Source: Aureobasidium sp. EXF-3400
Taxonomy: Eukaryota > Ascomycota > Dothideomycetes > Dothideales > Saccotheciaceae
NCBI GenBank assembly: GCA_024195585.1
Contig: SWBL01000260.1
Location: forward strand, 1 to 64,000
Reading direction: 5' to 3'
DNA length: 64,000 nt
Shown here: positions 44,648 through 57,000 of the stretch, in pieces
Layout: each line of letters starts with the position of its first letter
Numbering within the stretch: position 1 is the stretch's first letter
Translations under genes and position numbers: made by a program
Notes under the pieces: generated by a model
What the model was told of the DNA's origin: nothing
Seen by the model: the letters and a program-made list of their open reading frames with translations, nothing else
Database searches by the model: none

Positions 44648-45459
44648 GCGAAAAGTCTTTCAATCTCCTTTGAACTTGCATTTTCAGCGGACTGGGGTCA
44701 CCAAAACTTCAAAAGGCGCACACGGCGTTATTTCCCTCTCCGAGACCATTATGGCTTCCGTACTACGTTTTACACAGCATGACATTTATGGGGGCATGAC
44801 TTTCTTTCTCTCTTCTCGATCGATCCATACATACATAACAAGGGGATGAAAGCAGGGGCGGGCGGTCTAGGAGGTTGAGCAAGTGGCCCTCTGTTTCAAA
44901 GACGTCCGTCTGGTTTACGACGCGTAGAACCGGGTTTGGGACGGGAGGTTTACGTAGAAGTTGATACCCACGAATATGAAGCATCTGATAGAACCAGAAA
45001 TCGCATCTCGTTTGCCTCAATGTACGCGAGTACTCTTTACGCACAAAGCTTGTCCTGAGGACTGAGCAGTCAGCAGAAACTCAGCGCTCGTACGCACACC
45101 TCGCAATCGCACATGACAAACAATGCACTCTTGCGACTCATGTTTGACTGTTATCAATTAGGGCCATACCATGACGTTCAGCAAGGGGACCCGACAGCTG
45201 AAGCATGCTGTCAAAGATTATCTGACCTGGAAGTCGTACAACATGTGAGGCACGCTTAAGGATAACACTCCACTGGAGACAGCGAATTTGCGAGATCAAT
45301 TATGCATGGCGCTCGCAATATAACCCCAACCGACTATACGAGGAGCCCCAGATGAGTAAGCAATCCTTCCTTGCAAGCATATAGAAGCGCCTGCCCAATG
45401 TTGAGGAATCTCAATCCATGTGGGACAACCAAGCTCTTGATCGCACCTGCTTGAAACAG
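44648..45459. other. intergenic region
   Basis: About 810 bp between eIF4E and the monooxygenase gene, both on the plus strand. No feature was recognised. Confidence 0.4.
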
Positions 45460-46872
45460 ATGGAAGACACACCAACCTTTCGAATCGCCATTATTGGCGC
45501 TGGTATGCTGAACCGTTGCCGATGATCTGCAAATCAACTCACGTTTTCCACTAGGAATCACTGGCCTTACTACAGCAATCGCGCTTCGTAGACTTCCAAA
45601 TGTCGATGTGCAGATTTACGAGCGAGCGACGCAACTTAGAGAGTTGGGTCAAGCTATTGCTATCAACCCTAATGGTCTTCGCACGCTTGAGGAATTGGGA
45701 TTGCATAAAGTGCTGTCAGATGAAGTGGGTTACAGGTGTCCAAGTGGTATACCACAGACATTGAGGTGAGTGGTCAGAGTGTGTTTTGACGACAGAGAGA
45801 CGCTGACCGTAACAGACACTGGAAGACGAATGAAGTAGTGGGAAGGGAACAACACACTGAACATGTCGAAGAAAAGCATAAGATAACCAGATTTTATCGC
45901 CCACACCTACAGGAGACAATACTGGACTACCTACCTCGAGAGATCATACACCTGAACAAGCGTGTTGTTGACGTCAAGATTCAGAATGAAGGTGTTGATG
46001 TCGAATTTGAGGATACCACAGCCATACATGCAGACCTCCTCGTCGGTGCAGATGGTATCCGCTCAGCTGTTCGTGGTTTCTTTGTCCCAGACTTTGAACT
46101 CAAATGGTCGGGATTGATTGCCTATCGCTCTGCTTTTGATGACAAACTGCTTGATCATGTCCAAGACTTGCCGGAAGATACGACACAATGGGTATAATGC
46201 ACTCCCTCGAACCTGTTCTCCGTGACTAACTTTGACCAACAGTGGTCCTCTAGAGACGGCATCCTAGGAACCAAGATGGGAAGAGGCAAGTACGGTATCG
46301 TAGCCTTCCATAATGCCAACCCTTCCAGGGATCAACACCTGCTGGAAAAGATACACTGGGACGAAACAACAAACACTGCCACGCTCCGAGACATATTCAA
46401 AGACTTCCATCCAGTCGTGAGGGACATTGTCGGGGCTGCACCACACGTACGCACCTATCCAAACTTCTATGGCGGTTTTCTGGACACATATGAGTTTGGT
46501 GGCCGAGTTGTGCTCGTGGGCGATGCAGCACACTCTCATGGAGGAGCACTGGCTGCGAACGCCTCTCTTGGGATTGACGATGCTTACTGTCTCTACCTGT
46601 CTCTTCTCGAAAGAGTGTCTTCAGATGGACGATTGACTTTGGGAGCAGAGGAGTTGCAGCAGAGCTTGAGACTATATGATGCTGTGCGCAGACCGCATTG
46701 TGAGAAGGTTCTCAAAGTGACACATGGTATGTATGCTATGACCAATGAGCGACTATGGGGTGGAGGAGAAGAGGAAACGGACGAGCAGCTCAGAGAGAAG
46801 TTGAGGACACGCCCGTATGCCGAGTGGATTCACGAGTATGATGTGGAAACTGCGTTCAGAGCATGTAGGTGA
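45460..46872 (+). CDS. FAD-dependent monooxygenase (salicylate hydroxylase-like)
   Basis: Four exons, 45460-45502, 45555-45765, 45816-46191 and 46243-46872; 419 aa. The first exon is 43 nt and, with exon 2, builds the Rossmann motif IAIIGAGITGLTTAIAL. The second FAD/NADPH motif is LLVGADGIRSAVRG, and the GD motif is VVLVGDAAHSHGGALAANAS. This arrangement is that of group A aromatic hydroxylases, which oxygenate phenolic substrates such as salicylate using NADPH. There is no signal peptide, so it is cytosolic. The neighbours do not indicate a pathway. The region after the third exon is slightly shorter than in typical relatives. Confidence 0.9.
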
Positions 46873-47255
46873 CAAGATCATTGCAAGACATTACTAGGAC
46901 AGAGACAAATCCGAGAAAAGTGTTTTAAGGAGCATCTTCAACCATGCAAGAGAAGTTCGAGAATCATCTATCGTAGAACGAACATGACAAAAGTTTAGCC
47001 TCTTCGGGAAGGAACATTCAGCGAAAGTCTTGCCGAAGGAGGGGAAAGATGGTGGGTGCTCCGCATCCCCCATGTTCCTACTTTACCCAGTCATCTTTGC
47101 CAAAATAGCGACAGAACGAGTGCTTGTGTTGCAGATAGTCTTATAAGAGTCATGCATTTAGCCGGAGAGTACAACAATAGAATGCCATCCGTTCCTGTGT
47201 CAGCCATACCCTCGACACTTCAGCATGCGAACCAGTTCACGGCCTACCAGAAACA
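46873..47255. other. intergenic region
   Basis: About 380 bp between the monooxygenase and the GH35 gene, both on the plus strand. No feature was recognised. Confidence 0.4.
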
Positions 47256-49130
47256 ATGCAATCCTCACGCATACCTCATCTTCGCCAAACGGCCAATTCG
47301 AAGCAATTGATCGTCAAGGATGAGCCCTTTCTCATGCTGGCTGGAGAACTCCAAAACTCATCGTTCAGCTCGCCAGAATACATGAAAGATGTTTGGACCA
47401 AATTGAAAGCTATGAACATCAACACAGTACTGGGATCTGTGTCTTGGGAGCAGATTGAGCCTACAGAGGGAAACTTTCACTTTACAGCTCTTGATCAGGT
47501 TCTGCTTGATGCTAGAGCGCACGACTTGCATGTTGTTCTGTTGTGGTTTGGCAGTTTCAAGAATGGTGAGTGGTACTTTCCTCTCTGTGTGCCAGAGGCT
47601 GTCACATCGTGATCGCAGAAATGCACGATAGTTCATACATGGAAGTCGCATCATGAAAGAACAATCCTTCTTGTTATAGAGAGATCGATTGTGCAAAGAG
47701 AGAGTTGCAAAATCAATGCAAACAGTCGAAATTGACGCAGAGGTTTAGGTCTATCTACGTATACTCCACCTTGGGTAAAGCAAGACCCTAAACGATTCCC
47801 TAGAATGAAACTGCAAAGTACAGATGGAAGTCTTACAACCGGCGATGTTCTCACAATCTTCGGTACCGAAGCGCAAAAAGCTGACGCGAAAGCCTTTAAG
47901 ACACTCATGCAACACCTAAAGGACTTTGACGAAGCACGTTCTACCGTTATCATGGTGCAAGTCGAGAACGAAGCTGGCTGTCTAGGTGACTCGAGAGATC
48001 GCAGTGAGCTTGCCGAAGCAGCATTTGCATCGCCTCTGCCTGATGAGTTCCGTGACTTTCTTGGGAGAGACTGGTATGGCTTTACAGAGGCATTTCGACG
48101 TAACCTTGGAGAGCTTAGACAATATTCGCTTCGAAAAGGAATGACGTGGAAGGATCTTCCTGGCAGTTCTAAACGCATTGATGAGTTGTTCATGGCTTAT
48201 CACTATGCAAAGTACCTTGACCAAGTGGCTGCCGTTGGAAAATCAATCTATCCTCTGCCTTTGTACACGAATGTGTGGCAGAACGTCATAGACAGCGATA
48301 CAGATTCCGATACACCACCCATCGCAGGAGGCGGCCTAGAGCCAGGCGATTACCCATCTGGCGGTGGCGTGGTAGATGTGCTGGATGTCTGGCAAGCATT
48401 TGCACCCTCACTCGACTTTATCGCTCCGGACATCTATCTAAACGACTACGCCACCTCGTGCAGATTGTATCGACACAACAAACAGCCCTTATTCATCCCG
48501 GAGCAGCGACGCGATGAGTACGGTGCCTTGCGTATCTGGACCGCGTTTGGCTCTCACGCATGCATAGGAACCTCACCTTTTGGCTGCGAAACCGTGGATC
48601 CTATGCTAAGTCCTTTCAGGAAGCATTACGGCTTGTTGGCCAAGATGAAGCACCATATTCTTACCGCGCAGGCACAGGACAATGCAAGTATAGGATTCTT
48701 CTTCGACGACTTGGCTGCCGATGGTTCAGACCCCTCACCAAAAGTCACAGCCACATTTGGAGACTATAACCTACTGATAGAAAGATCTTTCGTATTTGGT
48801 CGCCCCTCTGCTGGATCAGGCATGATCATCTGCACAAAAGACGACAACCACTTCCTCCTCGTCGGATGGGGTTTCCAAGTCACTTTCAAGCACAAGAGTC
48901 CCAAAGCCCACTTCACCGGCATCCTGAGGTTCGAAGAAATAGATATTGACGACGCAAACACTGGAGCAATGAGAACAGTGCGTCTGTTGAATGGGGACGA
49001 AACGCAAAGTGGCAAGTTTGCAATCATGCCGAGTGAAGATCCCGATTATGGAGGTTTTCCGATTAGTGTTACTGTTCCTGCTCGTACTGGTATTGCCATG
49101 TGCCAGCCATACGCGCTTTTCGAGGGATAA
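47256..49130 (+). CDS. GH35-type beta-galactosidase-like protein
   Basis: Two exons, 47256-47565 and 47749-49130, 563 aa. The intron is long (183 nt) and in-frame reading through it meets stops, so splicing is required; it joins FGSFKNG to LSTYTPPWVKQDPKRFPRMK. The N-terminus matches the family (IPHLRQTANSKQLIVKDEPF, LMLAGELQNSS). The acid/base Glu is in VQVENEAG (about residue 178) and the nucleophile in FIPEQRRDEYG. The C-terminal part fits the associated beta-sandwich domain. No signal peptide is seen, which suggests an intracellular glycosidase, unlike secreted LacA enzymes. Confidence 0.9.
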
Positions 49131-49645
49131 ACAGTCGAGGATTGAAACGAAGATGCAGGTTTGTTACGAGGAAGAAGTTAGTTACCGCTGAGAGGTGATA
49201 GATCAACAGCTCTCTCTGGTCACACTTCTGAGCCGAGAACGTTTGTGTCTTTCTATAGGTTAACAACCCCCTGTTTTTGCGGGAGAGGCCAAGGTCTCAC
49301 ACTTCGGCATACAAGGAGGTGGTAATTCTCTCAGAACCTGGACATCACAGTCATTGAGTAAGGGATAGGCCTTAGCAAACGCCTTAAATTGACACAAGCA
49401 AGGTCGCGATCATGTACGGAATATCTGCCATCCCAAGAATATATACACCTATTAAGGCCATGTCAAAATCTTTCTATACAAAACCCAAACACCTCGGCTA
49501 TACTGGAAGTCAAAAATCTCATCTAGTAAAAACATGCTCATCCAGTGGCAGATGGCTCTACCCGTGCAGAAAATGAAGAATATCCAGCGATGTATACTCA
49601 GTCCAGTGGGAGAAGAACGACACGAGAAAAAGCATGAGGTGTCGC
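49131..49645. other. convergent 3' intergenic region
   Basis: About 515 bp between the GH35 gene and the transporter gene. No feature was recognised. Confidence 0.4.
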
Positions 49646-51966
49646 TCATCTTTCGTCACAATATCCTGGCTCTTTTGGACCTCCTGCACTCCAGCTCATC
49701 ACAGTGAGTGTCGTGGTGTAGCCCATGATGAAGAGACCGAAGATGACGAGCAGGATGTCCGCGATACGTTGCCACGAACGAGTTGCGACGGCACGATAGT
49801 GCATAAGGGGCTATTGTCATAGTCAGTAGGAAGTCCACAACAAGACAGAAAAGCTTGACTTACAGGGTAAACGAAGACCAATGGGATACATGCGAAACTT
49901 CCAACCAGTGCGACGAACTTGTCAAGCTGTCCAGCACCAGCCCATGCAATCACGGCACAAAGTGTGACCATGAAGAATCTGAATACGTTCTTCTTCCACT
50001 TGATCCAAGGGTTGTACTTGCCGGTGCGACTGAAAAGTTGTTGAGATGTAATCTCGATGGCAGGATAGATTTGTAGGGGAGTCGAGAGCAAGATGGCCAG
50101 AGAGTAGATAAACTGTACGCTGTTGACAAGCTTGTTGTCCTGGGGCATGTTGAGGATGATGACAGTCTTGGTTGCGCTGCCGTAGGCTGCGTATGACAGA
50201 GCACCCATGGAAATGAAGACGACGGTGACTGCAATCATGACGACACCCAGAACACGAGGGAATTTTTGCGGGTCTTTCATACCAGACTGGATAGGAATAA
50301 TGAGGCCGATACCTTCGAAAGTGAAGATGGCAGTACCGATGAACAGTGTCCAGTCATCCTTGTTGAATTGGATGATATCGGCTATACCATGGTTGTTGAC
50401 CAATGTCAAGATGTCGTAATAGTAGAGATAGACAAGTCCAAGGACGATGAACAAATCGGCGAGCAGAGCGAGCTTCTGAATATTGTTGATGTTGCGGTAC
50501 AAGCTGAGAGGCAGGAATACGACCATTTGCATCAAGATCATGTATTTGATGTCGATGAATGTACGGCATTTTGTCACGGCCAGAACAAAAGCCTGCAAGT
50601 TTTCCGAGACAAAGACAATGTAGGCCGAGGAGAAACCAATCTGACTGATGACGAGAGAAGAATTGATGAGGGTACGGAACCATCTTCCGTAGATCTTGCC
50701 GCCCATATCACCAAAGGAGGCGTGAACCTTCAGGCGAACGTTGACGAGTAGGATGAAACACCAGAAGCTGAGCAGAGCAATAGCCAGTAGAACGAGGTTG
50801 CTGAACATCATACCACCATTGAGGTAGGCACGGGGCAGGAACAAGACTCCAGTTCCAACAAAAGACTTGAGCAAGAGCAGAGCAGCACCGCCAGGGCTAC
50901 CCTTTCCAGCCTGCTCCTTTCTTCTTCGCTTGCGCTTGCCCGGCGTCAGCAAAGCACTGTCTTCACCCCACTCGCGCTCTTGGCCATCCTGATCTTCATT
51001 CTCATCATCGTAGGCCTCGGAAGTGAAGTATTCATCAGGACCAAGAGCCTCGTCGTCGTCCTCGAGCGATTCACCAGCAAAGTGGCCGTAAAGCGTGAGG
51101 AACTCGATGAAGTTGTTGGCCAAGAATTGAGGTTGCTGGCGAGCAGGAGGCTCAGTCTGAGCACGGGTGCCATAGTTGGGTCTCGAGGTACGTGTCTCAG
51201 GGGTAGGAGAGGCGGCAGTTCGGCGGATGTAGTCTCGACGCAGACCGCCAGGCATTTTGATGTTGGTAAGCTCTGGATCGTCCTCGTTCGGACGAGGGAG
51301 GTTGACACTCAAACTTCTCTTGAGACGACCAGTCTCACGAGCCTGACGTTCTACCTCTTCGCGCTCGCGCTCTTCGGTATAGCGGTAGATGTGTCTGGTC
51401 ATGTCTCCACCTTGCAGCTGGAGACTTGAGAAGTGCTCATCATCAACACCGGGGCCGTTCTCGATAGACTTGGCGACTTCGGAAAGGTTCGAGTTGCGTT
51501 GGAACGAGGAAGAGACTTGCAGGTTTTGATTTGAGGTGCGGTGAGCGGGACCGACCAAGTGTCGACGCAAGACCTCAAGGTCTTCGTTCTTGTTTGGACT
51601 TTGCGAATAGGAGGCATCATCGGGATAGGCTGAGCCGGTGGGAGCGGGAGAAGCGAAGCGAGGCGGGCTTCCTGCGAAACCTCCCCTCAGTGCTTGCGAT
51701 AGCGATGAGGGGCCGGGCCCGGGAATGGAACCACGAGGGTACGAGGCGCCGGGCAGAGGGTCATTTCCGGCTTGGGAGTCGTCTTGACCGTCGAGCTGGC
51801 GTGGGGTAGGGATCTGTCTGATAGGAGGAGTGCCGAAGGGAATGGGACTGGCGAGTCGGGCGGTCGAATAACTACGAGACGGCGAGCCTCCGGCGTACGG
51901 GGACGTCGAACGTGGGGGACCCGAGCCAATGGCCTGCGGTGATGTGCCGCTGCGGTTGCCTGACAT
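49646..51966 (-). CDS. vacuolar-type amino acid transporter (AVT/AAAP family)
   Basis: Two exons, 51966-49864 and 49810-49646, 755 aa. The second exon supplies the last transmembrane helix (IADILLVIFGLFIMGYTTTL) that the unspliced reading lacks. The N-terminal ~350 residues are Ser/Pro/Arg-rich and cytosolic, with acidic patches. They are followed by about eleven hydrophobic segments, starting GGAALLLLKSFVGTGVLFLP, then WTLFIGTAIFTFEGIGLIIP and FVALVGSFACIPLVFVYPPL. This order matches yeast Avt3/Avt4-like exporters of neutral amino acids from the vacuole. The long N-terminal tail is usual in filamentous fungal members. Confidence 0.93.
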
Positions 51967-52249
51967 GGCCGCTCTGGAAAATGGGTGATCTGGTCGCAGA
52001 AAGAGGAAGGAAGGCTCAAGGGCAACAGAGAAGGAGCGACCGAGTAGAGAGGATGTTCAGGTAAACATGTACAGATTACCCTACGCGAGGTCACTGGCTC
52101 TTTGCAGACCCTGCCGTCTCGTCTCGTCTCGACTAGGGCAGCCTCAGCCGATGCCAAGCCTATGACATGTTTGTTCACATGCTTGCTTGAGTTGAGCCTC
52201 AGCATTGTTATGAGTATGCTTTCTTTGAGCAGTGCCAATCTCAGGCTAT
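51967..52249. other. intergenic spacer
   Basis: About 280 bp: the promoter of the transporter and the 3' end of the Mak11 gene, both on the minus strand. Confidence 0.4.
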
Positions 52250-53821
52250 CTATTCGTCGTCGCTATCACTGCCCGCCTCTTCGGCCATGCCCTGTACATC
52301 ATCCTCGTCGTCGTCGTCGTCTGCCACTTCCGCCGGGCCATCCATCACGAATGCGACCAGGCATGTGATGCGGTGCCCGGTCTCGTGTGTGCCTATCGAC
52401 GTGCCAATTTGACGCATCGCGCCCTCTGCTTGTTCCGAGCCAGCACCCTCCAAAATCTCCGACACATCGCACTTCCACAACCTGACAGCGCCATCGCTGC
52501 TGCCCGTCACGATGGTCAACGGTGCTCCTGTCTTGTGCTGCAACACCTCGAAATCCTTGACTCTGCCACTGAAACCAGCTTGTCTGCCTCCCACTTGTCC
52601 CAATGCCGCGCACTGCGGTACTTCTTCGTCCTCTGCTTCACTCTCAACGCTTGTCTTCAGGTCGTAGAAGATGATTCTGCCATCCTCGGTCGACACTGCT
52701 AGGATGCTATGTCCCTCACCGGCGGGTACGATGCGCATCTGGTGAAGTTTAGTGGGTGGTGAAGGTCGAATAACGGCTTTGGGCATCGAGTCCTGCCGTG
52801 TTTGTCAGTCGCGAATTCTGTCTCGAGTAAATCATGTACCACTCACCATGCCATAAACCACAGCTCCTCTCTCGAAACCAACAACATACTCCTCACCATC
52901 TTCACCCCACGCCAGCTTCCTTCCCTCGCCGCTGCTGTATCTGCCTTCGCCCGCAGCCTGCAACAAACTCTTGTCAAAGTTCAAGACTCCGGCCTTCTTG
53001 CCAGTCACCAAGTTCCACAGTCTCATGCATCTTTCTCCTTTGCCAACAGTAACCATGACCTTCATGCTAGGGTGAATCGCGAAGTCGTTGACCCCAGTGG
53101 GTACTTCTCCTGGTCCAGCAGTATCTCCACTAGGTCGTCCTACAGCCTTGGGAATGGGACACTTGATTGTCGATAGCACGGTCCAGTCGCGGGTTCTCGA
53201 AATGGCGACAGTGTTGTCGTCGGCTGCACTGAAGAGCTTGCCCCTAGTAGGAAATTGAAGCTTGTTGACGCTGCGCGCATGGTGTAGCAGACTGCCGAGT
53301 TCCTTGTTCCGAGGATTCTCGATGATGCTCGTAGCTGAGAGACTGGGAAATTGTGGTTTGTCGCTGACAAGGGGCGGACTGGTGGAGAGGTTGAAGAGGT
53401 TGATGCGCTCATCTGTGCTGCCAGTTGCTAGCACTCGCTTGTGAGCCTCGTTGGGAGCCGAGAGGGCCAGACAGCGGACAGCGCTCGAGTGAGCGGCAAA
53501 CAAGAAAGTGTCCGAGTATGTGGGTTCTTCCTGCTCTTCTGACAGTTCGGAGTCGAATACTTTCTCAGAGACGGTGGCAGCGAAGCCGTGGAGAACTCTC
53601 TCGTAGGATCCGGTAACGATTTGGATAGAAAGCGACTCGAGCTTCGAATCGGACTTGGTGTCGTTGGTTGCGACAGCAAGTTTGGTAGAGGCGTTTGGTG
53701 ACTTTGTCGTTGTGGACTTTTTTGCAGGCTTGGTGGGGTTGGTTGGTTCTGCAAATCTGGCGTTCTTTCCGTTGGTAGCACGAGCACTCAAGTGTGCATC
53801 CTCGCTCTTTCTTTTGACCAT
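52250..53821 (-). CDS. MAK11: WD40 protein Mak11 (60S ribosome biogenesis)
   Basis: Two exons, 53821-52847 and 52792-52250, 505 aa; the intron has GTGAGT, branch CTGAC and GGCAG. Mak11/PAK1IP1 is a nucleolar WD40 protein that acts with Rlp24 in pre-60S maturation. Repeats are visible around VTGSYERVLHGFAA, FAAHSSAVRCLALSAP, VLATGSTDERINLFNL, HHARSVNKLQFPTRGKLFSA, DFAIHPSMKVMVTVGKGERC and IVTGSSDGAVRLWKC. The tail is very acidic (poly-Asp from a GTC/CGT-like triplet tract at about 52304-52321), common in nucleolar proteins. It is divergent from VID21 over only 263 bp. Confidence 0.9.
52304..52321. repeat. trinucleotide tract coding poly-Asp in Mak11
   Basis: A short (CGT/TCG)n tract inside the Mak11 coding sequence, translated on the minus strand as a run of aspartates. 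Such tracts can vary in length between strains. Confidence 0.75.
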
Positions 53822-54084
53822 TGTAAAGTGTGTGGTTGAGGTTGATATGGTGGTGTTGAATTTTTGGTAGAAAAAAGTAGAAAGTTTGGGGGAGTCTGGA
53901 AAGCTTGGGATGATGGAGACTTGGCGTTTGGTTGACGCGCTCTCGCTCTCGGGGCGCGCACACCTCGCCATTGTGACAGCCCTCATCGCGCAACATAACC
54001 ATCTTCAATTTCCATCGATCCATTCCCACACCCGTCTTCCTTTGTTGAAAGACTGGTGCTGTGAATGCGACGTCGCGAAAACTT
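53822..54084. promoter_or_regulatory. short divergent promoter shared by MAK11 and VID21
   Basis: Only 263 bp separate the two start codons, so both core promoters must share this space. The MAK11 side is T/A-rich (TTTTTGGTAGAAAAAAG), and the VID21 side has CATC/TTCC pyrimidine sequence. No transcription factor site is proposed. Confidence 0.55.
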
Positions 54085-57000
54085 ATGTCCCTAGCACAAT
54101 TGCGAGATGGACCGCTTAGTGAACGCAGGACTGCCAGAGCGTAAGTTTGCATCTGCTCATTTTACGGGCGCAATTTACATCAATCCCTTCGTCTGCCCAC
54201 CTCGATTTCAGAAAATCGCTTCGTTCTTTTTTCTACTGCGTGGTTGCTGAGTTGTGCTGACTGGTCTGTCGCAGGGCATCCTTGACCAAGCGAGCTGCCC
54301 GCCTGCGCGCCTTGAACCAAATCACCCAATCCATCACCCAACACTGTGGTCTCCCTCCTGCTCTCAACCTCGATTTTGATTCTCTCCCATCTCCTCCTCA
54401 CACTCCTTCTGAAGATGTTCTTCTTAATGCCGCCGACCTGGAAAAGTAAGTAGTCGTACTTTGTGAATCAAGCGTTCATTTCTCATACTTCTGCTTTATA
54501 GAGGTCTCTATTTTCAGGATTCATTATTGCCCTTCTCTTTGGACGCCATAGAACAGAATCCTGCACTCAAAGCTCTGGCCCGTCAGGATGCGCCTCCTTC
54601 GATTGCTCCTGAAAGTATTGATAGCCAATCTCATGCCACGGCTCCTACCACTAACTCAGACACTCTCGCAAACTCACAAGACCACCCTGTTTTGGATAAT
54701 GTTGACCTTGCACGGCCTTCTGACGATTCACCAGTCAATCCGCCCGGTCGTGAAAATCAAAGGCACCGTCCACGTACGGTCCATCTACCACCCAAGGAAG
54801 TTCAGGAAGAACGGTTCCGCGAGAAGCAATTGCGCCAGGAAGCGCGCCGGAGAGATGCTGCCGAATCCGACAGAGTCCAAGGCGAAGCCGCATCGTCGCC
54901 GACATCTACTGCTGGTGCTCCTTCCATGACCACCCCTTTGCCCGCTGGTCACTCTCCCTTAACCAGTACTGATGAGGATGCCACATCCGTAAACCAGACG
55001 GTGCCCATGCCTCCTAGCTTACAGCCATCCGCCGAGGAAATCCTTGCGAAAGAACGACACGACAAGCTATTACAGTCGCAGAAGGAAATCGCGTATCAGG
55101 AAGCTTTGGGACATGAGGATGACTCTCCTGATGTTCAGCTGCGTCTTGAGCAGGAACAAGCGGCAAAGGCGACTAGAGATGCATCTTTGAACGCCAAGCC
55201 CTCATTGATCAGTTCTTCCAACAATGTCAATGCAACAATACCAGCTAGTGACGGAACCCAAGCTGCTGTGCCGGCTCAACCTCACTCAGCCTCACCTTCC
55301 GATTCTGTTTCTGCTGCTTCGCAGAAGAAAAGAGCTCCGCGACCATCACTTGTCAACATCATGCCACCCAGAGATCCTACGCTTGCCAATGCTGTTGTCG
55401 AGACTTCAGGCCCTGTCCGCGCTCAGTCAACTCTGGAAGTGAACGAATCAACAAGACCGTCTCATTTCGCTACAAAGCGCGCTCACACGACAGGAGAGGT
55501 GTTGAAGGTCAAAACCGAGCAGCCGGTCGTAAGGCGCCAACGAGCAGTCAAAGACGAGCCGCAATCGCCCGTTTCGCTACGATGCGCCGAATTGATGAAG
55601 AGAGAGGGCTACAACGCTCTCAAGGGGGTGTCTGCCGAACTCACGAGGGACTATCTGGAGCCGCTTTATCGTATACAGGTCCACGATCCTCCCAATGGAA
55701 GGCCTTTACATGAACTCTTGCAAAAAGCCAGCAAGGCTGTGACAACTACTGAGCAGTTTGCTGGATACCACGAGAGACAAGATCAGCGCATTCTCCGGAG
55801 AATCTACCAACTACAAAATGCGAATCGCTGGTCCCTCAGGCAGATGCAGCCTTGTGCTGAGCCAGCGGCCCCCAAAACGCACATGGATCATCTCATGGCC
55901 GAGATGAAATGGATGAGGACCGACTTTCGTCAAGAGCGCAAGATGAAAAGAGCAACAGCCAAGTTTTTCGCGGAGCAATGTACAGAGTGGTGCCTTGCGG
56001 ACCAAGAAACCCGAAGGTCAATGCAAGTCAAAATCAAATCGGTTGAGGCGCTGCGCCAGGACACAGCAGTTCCACACTCTCCCGCCGAGTCCAATCTTGA
56101 AATCAGCGACAGACACAGTCAGGAAGCTCAGTCACCACCAGGTTTGGACAACGATGTCGAGTCCAATGTTGAGGACTTTGACATGCCGAGGACACCGCAG
56201 TACGCGACTGTGGTTCCATCATCCTTTTTCTCTGCTATCAACATGGACAAGGAAACATTTCATATGCAAGACAACGAGGTCTTGCACAGCGCTCTAGCTG
56301 AGCTCCCTCTACTGACACCGTTCGATGAGGATGAGAGTTCTGCTCATCTGACTATCAAACGTCCGACTCCCGCGGTATCAAAATTCTGTGAAGCCAAATT
56401 GATGATTGATGTTAGTGGCCCACCAAAGAAGAGAAGCCGATATAATTACAGCGACGAGGATGATACGATGGACGAACTCTCACTGCCCGCCTCGAAGAGG
56501 TCACGCGCAAGTCAAGACGACTCTGGTTTGCGACCTGAGCAGACAGACGTTGCCCTCTTCGAGCCCGAGAACAAGCTTTTGCGAAGTAGACTCCACCAAA
56601 ACACCGCGTTCAGACCTCCGTCCGAGTTTCAGATGCCATCTTCACAGTTCTATGAATTCAGAACGGCATCGCAATGGACAGAAGAGGATCAACAAACTCT
56701 GCGTCGTCTTGCCAAGGAGTATTCATTCAATTGGTCTCTGATCGCAGACAATCTGTCATTGCCATCCAGGTTCACCAGTGCATCCGATAGACGCACGCCA
56801 TGGGAGTGCTTTGAACGCTGGGTGGAGCTGGAAAGCCTTCCGAACGAGATGCGGAAAACTCTTTACTTCAAGACTTGGAATCAACGACTTGAGGGAGCGA
56901 ACCGAAACAATGAAGCCAAGTACCAGCAACAAATGGCGCAGCTTGCACAGACACCAGGTCAACCTCCTACGATTATGCGAAAGAAGACTACGCCATTCAA

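Noticed and set aside
54107..54140. VID21 start at the ATG 54107
   Set aside because: With the strong GTAAGT donor it runs into TGA right after the acceptor; the ATG at 54085 keeps frame.
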